DNA from: Micractinium sp. NFX-FRZ
Lineage: Eukaryota; Chlorophyta; Trebouxiophyceae; Chlorellales; Chlorellaceae
Direction: 5' to 3'
Length of the DNA: 64,000 nt
Assembly (NCBI GenBank): GCA_029339195.1
Contig: JAPTJF010000117.1
Location: 1-64,000, forward strand
Shown here: positions 61,901 through 64,000 of the stretch, piece by piece
Position numbering within the stretch: position 1 is the first letter of the stretch
Layout of the letters: each line of letters begins with the position of its first letter
Position numbers and translations under genes: made by a program
The notes under the pieces: model-generated
Databases searched by the model: none
Seen by the model: the letters and a program-made list of their open reading frames with translations, nothing else
Told to the model about the DNA's origin: nothing

Positions 61901-64000
61901 CTCCAGGGTACATGCCTAGCACGTTGAGCACGTCCCTGCAGCAGGCGGACAAAGATGTGTGAAAGCATGGCTATGTTGTTCCGCCACGGTGCACATGTCA
62001 GTTGCTGTCACAGAACCTCAGCAAAACTCACATCCAGCCCTGACTCTTACCTGAAGTTGATGCCCACCGCCTTGACAGCCACCAGCACCTGACCAGGTGC
62101 CAGGGGAGTGGTGGCATCCACTGCCAGGGGCGCCAGGTTCTGGAGGGCACCGCGTGGCTGGGGGAACAACTGGAATGCAGGGAGCATGGACTTCACGACG
62201 CTCTGTTGCAGGGTAGCAGCCACCAGGCTGCCGCCTTGCACAGAGTGGCCGTAGCTGCTGCTGGCCAGCTCAGCATTGGCTGGCAGCAGTGCCAGAGGTT
62301 GGCCGGCGGGGACAGCCATCATGACTGCAGATGGTGCGTCCGCCGGTGCCTGCTGCTGCAGGTCCAGGGCTTGAATGCTGAAGGTCGAGAGCTCTTGAGC
62401 CATTGTGCGAGCAACGGCCCACAGCCCTGCCGCCTGCACGGCGGCACCAGCAGCCCCAGCACCAGCAGCAGGGCTGGCGCTGGAAGCCGGATGGGCACCC
62501 CGAGTGAGGAGTGCAACAGACTGTAGGCCTCCAGCCACCGCCTGCTGCCCCACAGCAATGGCAGCCGCCGTGGCTGCAGAGCTGCCAGCATCGCCGGTCA
62601 GCGCAAGCTGCCTGCTGAGGGTGGCAGCGGATGCCGCCTCGGCAGCGGCAGTTGCCGCAGCGCTGCCTCCGCTGGCATGAGTGAGCCACTCCAGGGAGTA
62701 GAGCCACTGCTCCTGCTGCACCTGCCCGCCACTGCTGGCTGCTGGCGGTGCTGCCGCTGCTGCCGCCGCCTTGGCCGCACGCTGCCTGGAAGCATACGGC
62801 AGCTGCTTGGGAGCTGTGCTGCCCATGGGGCGAGCCTCCATCCTGCTGACTCTGCACCCAGCCAGGCCAGAGCGGCTGCTGGCAAGGCAGTAGTCAGTAA
62901 AGGTTGCATCACTGTCCGAAGCAGCTGGCTCAGTTGAGGGACGTGCCAGTGCCAGGCAACCGCTGCTGCTGCCCTCGGGGGCCGTCCTGCTGCCCAGCAG
63001 CAGCAGGGCAGCGCCTGTGGGGATGCGCAGGCGTGAGTCAGCGCCAGCTGGCACAGCTGCCAGCTGGAGGCAGCAGTCCAGCACAGCTGGGGACACGGTG
63101 ACCGCTGAGTCATCGTGCTGTGGGCGTGCCAGCTCAGCACAGGCTGCCGCACTGCGCTGCTGCAGTGTGAGTGCCAGCAGCTGCTTGGCAGCGCTGGCAA
63201 ACGTTGGCTGCTGGTTGGTCTGTGAGCCGGGGGCTGCCCGGGCAGGGCGTGCCCGCTCGGCTCCCACCACGGCAACACAGCCATCCACATGTGTCGTGGG
63301 CTTGCTCCTGCTGCCGCCTCCCACAGATGATGCAACTGCCATGGCGCCATCTGCTGGCGCATAGCTGGCCTGCAGCAGCACAGAGCTGCTGCCAGAGGCT
63401 GGCTGAGGCAGCAGCAGTGGGGCCATGATTGCCACATCTGCCAGCGCTGCCTCGGTTGCCGCGCTGCCGCCGCTGGAGCCGGCAGCTGCCAGCATGGCAG
63501 CAGCCGACCCAGCCAGCTCAAAGAAGCCTGCTCCTGGGAAGACGGGCCGCCCAGAGACTTGATGGTCCCACAGGTAGGCCAGGCACGCGCTGCCGGCAGC
63601 GCCTGGCCCTGCCAGGTGGCACTCCAGCACCGCCCGCGGCCGGCCCTTGCCTGCCGTGCGGAACGACTCGAACAGGCTGCAGGTGGGTGAGGGAAGGGAG
63701 GCTCAGAACAGGTCCATGCCACAAGAGTAGTGCAAATGAAACAGCGACACATCAGTGCGTTGAGATGCAGCCGTGCATGCACTACGAGGAAGTAAGTTGA
63801 AGCCCTCTGACCAGGACCTCACCTGTGGGCTGCAGGGGACACCCAGTAGCGGTGGCGCTGCCAGGCAGTGCCGGCCCCTGTGGGGGCCACAAGAGCAGCC
63901 TCCAGGGGTGCGGCAGCCAGAAGGGCGTGTGCATTGGTGCCCTGGAAAGCAAAGGCGCTGGTGCCGATGGCTGACTGGGGGGCTGCCTCGTCAGCGGCGC
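12849..64000 (-). CDS. Giant type I modular polyketide synthase, AT-less modules, 3' part (5' end outside window)
   Basis: One minus-strand gene fills 51 kb and runs off the right edge; its stop is TGA at 12849-12851. Exons are joined mainly by GT-AG introns of about 90-300 bases. Eight ketosynthases, eight dehydratase regions, five enoylreductases, six ketoreductases, ten acyl carrier proteins and three thioesterases follow one another in a single frame. ACP-to-KS junctions lie within single exons (for example 39607-40700, 33381-34170, 26577-28056), so there are no gene breaks. After every KS the chain passes GTNAH (VNAH in module 6), a short linker ending in a W-aromatic segment, and enters DH directly: no AT is present. 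The order DH-ER-KR-ACP matches highly reducing synthases. Giant PKSs are known in chlorophytes, including one needed for zygospore wall maturation in Chlamydomonas; whether this is its orthologue is not provable here. Exon ends are hand-placed. Confidence 0.92.
14290..15450 (-). other. PKS thioesterase-like domain 2 (nucleophile lost)
   Basis: A second thioesterase fold: [35 protein letters not shown], then after the intron [15 protein letters not shown]. Aligned with TE1 (GHSYGG) the nucleophile is Gly (codon 15041-15043). The acid position reads LALFESAH instead of LLDG. Splicing 15190 to 15054 restores the frame exactly, so the change is not a splice error. Probably non-catalytic: structural, or substrate-holding. 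Confidence 0.82.
15890..18300 (-). other. PKS thioesterase domain 1 (canonical)
   Basis: An alpha/beta-hydrolase thioesterase spread over about seven exons: PLFLAAPG start, [15 protein letters not shown], then [16 protein letters not shown] with the nucleophile Ser codon at 17833-17835, IMDTPRP supplying the likely acid (near 17545), and [13 protein letters not shown] supplying the His (near 16200). All three catalytic residues are present. It follows ACP8 through an acidic Ser/Gly/Ala linker. Confidence 0.88.
18135..18212 (+). repeat. GGCA-rich tract in a TE1 intron
   Basis: Interrupted GGCA units (AGGCAGGCGGGCAGGCAGGC and AGCAGGCAGGCAGG) lie in the intron next to the exon that begins at about 18210 and encodes [11 protein letters not shown]. 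Confidence 0.7.
18510..22320 (-). other. PKS module 8: KS-DH(His to Tyr)-ACP, no KR or ER
   Basis: KS (about 20160-22320): [11 protein letters not shown], Cys in [20 protein letters not shown]; the HGTGT motif reads [10 protein letters not shown], keeping the His. DH (about 19430-20060) reads [15 protein letters not shown] where active domains read YLWDHQVxGxxxFPG: the catalytic His is Tyr (codon 19964-19966) and the Pro is lost, so it should be dead, although [10 protein letters not shown] is kept. The ACP (about 18510-18860, split by an intron) reads [10 protein letters not shown]: Ser kept, usual Leu after it replaced by Arg. No KR. Predicted outcome: a second beta-keto group just before release. 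Confidence 0.85.
20766..20782 (+). repeat. (ATCA)4 tract in KS8 intron
   Basis: Four ATCA units lie in the intron between KS8 exons. Confidence 0.7.
22385..26620 (-). other. PKS module 7: KS-DH-ACP, no KR or ER
   Basis: KS (about 24230-26620): [11 protein letters not shown], Cys in [28 protein letters not shown], then [13 protein letters not shown] (about 23560-24180): [16 protein letters not shown] keeps His, Gly and Pro, but the second motif reads [10 protein letters not shown], with Glu for the partner Asp and His for Gln. After it comes a low-complexity Ala/Gly/Ser/Pro stretch (about 22890-23470) and then the ACP (about 22385-22620) with [11 protein letters not shown]. There is no TGGxGxxG or NYSAAN segment, so nothing can make the alcohol that a DH would need. 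Predicted outcome: beta-keto left, unless a KR acts in trans. Confidence 0.85.
26700..33520 (-). other. PKS module 6: divergent KS-DH-ER-KR-ACP
   Basis: The KS (about 31040-33520) is complete but unlike its sisters: [24 protein letters not shown] in place of VGHSEPAAG, and [11 protein letters not shown] in place of [11 protein letters not shown]. The DH (about 30050-30760) keeps the His in [13 protein letters not shown] (Gly of HxxxGxxxxP is Thr), and alone in this protein carries LQYGPAF, plus [13 protein letters not shown] (about 27830-29260): [29 protein letters not shown] (about 27080-27830): [28 protein letters not shown], with no intron before [10 protein letters not shown] (about 26700-26950): [13 protein letters not shown]. 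Predicted outcome: full reduction. Confidence 0.87.
33338..33375 (+). repeat. Telomere-like TTTAGGG tract in KS6 intron
   Basis: The text reads TTTTAGGGTTTAGAG, TTGTAGGGTTTGGGGG, then TTTTAGG: four degenerate units of the plant-type telomere repeat. On the coding (minus) strand it reads CCCTAAA and begins about five bases inside the intron, right after the donor at 33380. Confidence 0.7.
33600..39830 (-). other. PKS module 5: KS-DH-ER-KR-ACP
   Basis: KS (about 37620-39830): [11 protein letters not shown], Cys in ACSSSL split from its Thr by an intron as in modules 2 and 3, [22 protein letters not shown] (about 36800-37560): [13 protein letters not shown] with the His near 37442, followed by an intron and AGYLEMAAA, then [12 protein letters not shown] (about 34850-36010): [19 protein letters not shown] and [10 protein letters not shown] (about 33990-34850): [32 protein letters not shown] (about 33600-33830): [16 protein letters not shown]. 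Predicted outcome: full reduction. Confidence 0.88.
39915..46290 (-). other. PKS module 4: KS-DH-ER-KR-ACP
   Basis: KS (about 44460-46290): [11 protein letters not shown], Cys in TACSASL without an adjacent intron, [16 protein letters not shown] (about 43590-44420): [13 protein letters not shown], interrupted by an intron at about 44083-44261, then AGYFELCG; the partner Asp lies in [12 protein letters not shown] (about 41260-42780): [27 protein letters not shown] and the conserved [17 protein letters not shown] (about 40330-41280): LVTGGVG, interrupted by an intron, [19 protein letters not shown], all catalytic residues kept. ACP (about 39915-40150): [13 protein letters not shown]. Predicted outcome: full reduction. 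Confidence 0.88.
46345..51080 (-). other. PKS module 3: KS-DH(degenerate)-KR-ACP, no ER
   Basis: The KS (about 48900-51080) is complete: [11 protein letters not shown], Cys in ACSSSL (exon 49970-50072, preceded by an intron), [11 protein letters not shown] and AGKSLIGHS. The region after it (about 48240-48870) aligns with the DHs but has no WDH motif; where His should stand the text reads [12 protein letters not shown], so dehydration is unlikely. The chain then goes straight to a KR with [19 protein letters not shown] and [10 protein letters not shown] (about 46620-47560), with no GINFR or HAAAGGVG, so the ER is absent. The ACP (about 46345-46570) has [11 protein letters not shown]. Predicted outcome: a beta-hydroxyl group left in the chain. 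Confidence 0.88.
49909..49963 (+). repeat. (GGCA)13 microsatellite in KS3 intron
   Basis: Thirteen uninterrupted GGCA units lie in the intron that follows the KS3 active-site exon. On the coding strand the TGCC run starts only a few bases after the GTAGGC donor, so length changes here could affect splicing. Confidence 0.9.
51240..52320 (-). repeat. Three tandem ACP domains with identical core protein sequence
   Basis: Three carrier proteins lie at about 52075-52320, 51670-51900 and 51240-51480, all inside one exon. Each core runs from [14 protein letters not shown] through [10 protein letters not shown] to [11 protein letters not shown] and FLASKF, with no amino-acid difference that I can see over about 65 residues. 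Pantetheine Ser codons lie at 52197-52199, 51795-51797 and 51363-51365. The DNA differs at many third positions, so the copies are not a recent or assembly duplication. They are separated by Ser/Glu/Arg-rich linkers of about 70 residues that do not resemble one another. Tandem ACPs usually raise flux through a module or serve a branching enzyme acting in trans. Confidence 0.93.
51240..58720 (-). other. PKS module 2: KS-DH-ER-KR-ACP-ACP-ACP
   Basis: The KS (about 56160-58720) is complete: [11 protein letters not shown], active Cys in TACSSSL (codon split by an intron before Cys, near 57670), HGTG, and SKSWVGHS for the second His. DH has [13 protein letters not shown] (His near 55983) and [13 protein letters not shown] (about 53390-54680) has [19 protein letters not shown] and [10 protein letters not shown] (about 52540-53390) has [18 protein letters not shown] and [10 protein letters not shown]. 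Three ACPs follow, annotated separately. Two introns, 57674-57836 and 57399-57548, appear to start with GC instead of GT. Predicted outcome: full reduction, with extra carrier capacity. Confidence 0.88.
58830..64000 (-). other. PKS module 1: KS (C-terminal end only)-DH-ER-KR-ACP
   Basis: The window opens inside the KS, just before FAFQGTNAH (exon 63823-64000). The DH has [13 protein letters not shown] with catalytic His at 63562-63564 and its partner Asp in PAVLDCCLQ at about 63076-63078, so it should work. The ER (about 60830-62200) has [19 protein letters not shown] and the nucleotide-binding HAAAGGVG. The KR (about 59640-60820) has SGGLGMIGS, catalytic Ser in FSSVAALLG and Tyr/Asn in [11 protein letters not shown]. 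The ACP (about 58880-59330) has GLDSLGS with the pantetheine Ser near 59235; an intron (about 58987-59224) splits it right after this motif. Predicted outcome: one fully reduced two-carbon extension. Confidence 0.88.

Noticed and set aside
12849..64000. Several separate PKS genes rather than one
   Set aside because: Every ACP-to-KS junction inside the window lies within an open exon without stop or plausible promoter, so a split would need breaks inside domains.

Overview
The window reads as nuclear DNA of a green alga, most likely a trebouxiophyte related to Chlorella. The base composition is very GC-rich, genes are broken by many short GT-AG introns with CTG/CAG and GGCA microsatellites, one intron holds a TTTAGGG-type (plant/Chlorella telomere) tract, and the gene content is plant-like (plastid-type 5'-3' exonuclease, plant-type Nudix-like protein). 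The species call is inference. No bacterial operon, tRNA, rRNA, CRISPR array or transposon was seen.

Layout. Positions 1-2208 hold a 65-bp tandem repeat and GC-rich sequence with no gene I can support. Then come four ordinary genes: a membrane-anchored polysaccharide lyase family 14 (PL14) protein on + (2209-5057, 7 exons), a convergent PAN/Apple-like cysteine-rich membrane protein on - (5331-7977, 7 exons), a Nudix-like protein on - (8269-10007, 6 exons), and a divergent 5'-3' exonuclease (PIN/H2TH) on + (10432-12509, 3 exons).

Everything from 64000 down to 12849 on the minus strand is the 3' part of one giant type I modular polyketide synthase (PKS) gene, open at the right edge of the window. 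About 37-38 kb of coding sequence (roughly 12,000-13,000 residues, my estimate) lies in many exons. N to C the order is: [KS(C-term)-DH-ER-KR-ACP] [KS-DH-ER-KR-ACP-ACP-ACP] [KS-DH(dead)-KR-ACP] [KS-DH-ER-KR-ACP] x3 [KS-DH-ACP] [KS-DH(dead)-ACP] TE-TE(no Ser)-TE. No acyltransferase domain is present in any module, so malonyl units must come from an AT in trans or outside the window. Module junctions (ACP to next KS) lie inside continuous exons, so this is one polypeptide, not a cluster of genes.

Reading the modules colinearly (inference) predicts a mostly saturated aliphatic chain with one internal hydroxyl from module 3 and an unreduced 3,5-dioxo end from modules 7 and 8, released by a triple thioesterase tail. 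That chemotype resembles the hydroxylated fatty alpha-pyrones used for land-plant sporopollenin, and algal giant PKSs have been linked to resistant spore walls. This PKS, with its identical triple ACP and its three thioesterases, is the main candidate for an exciting system here.
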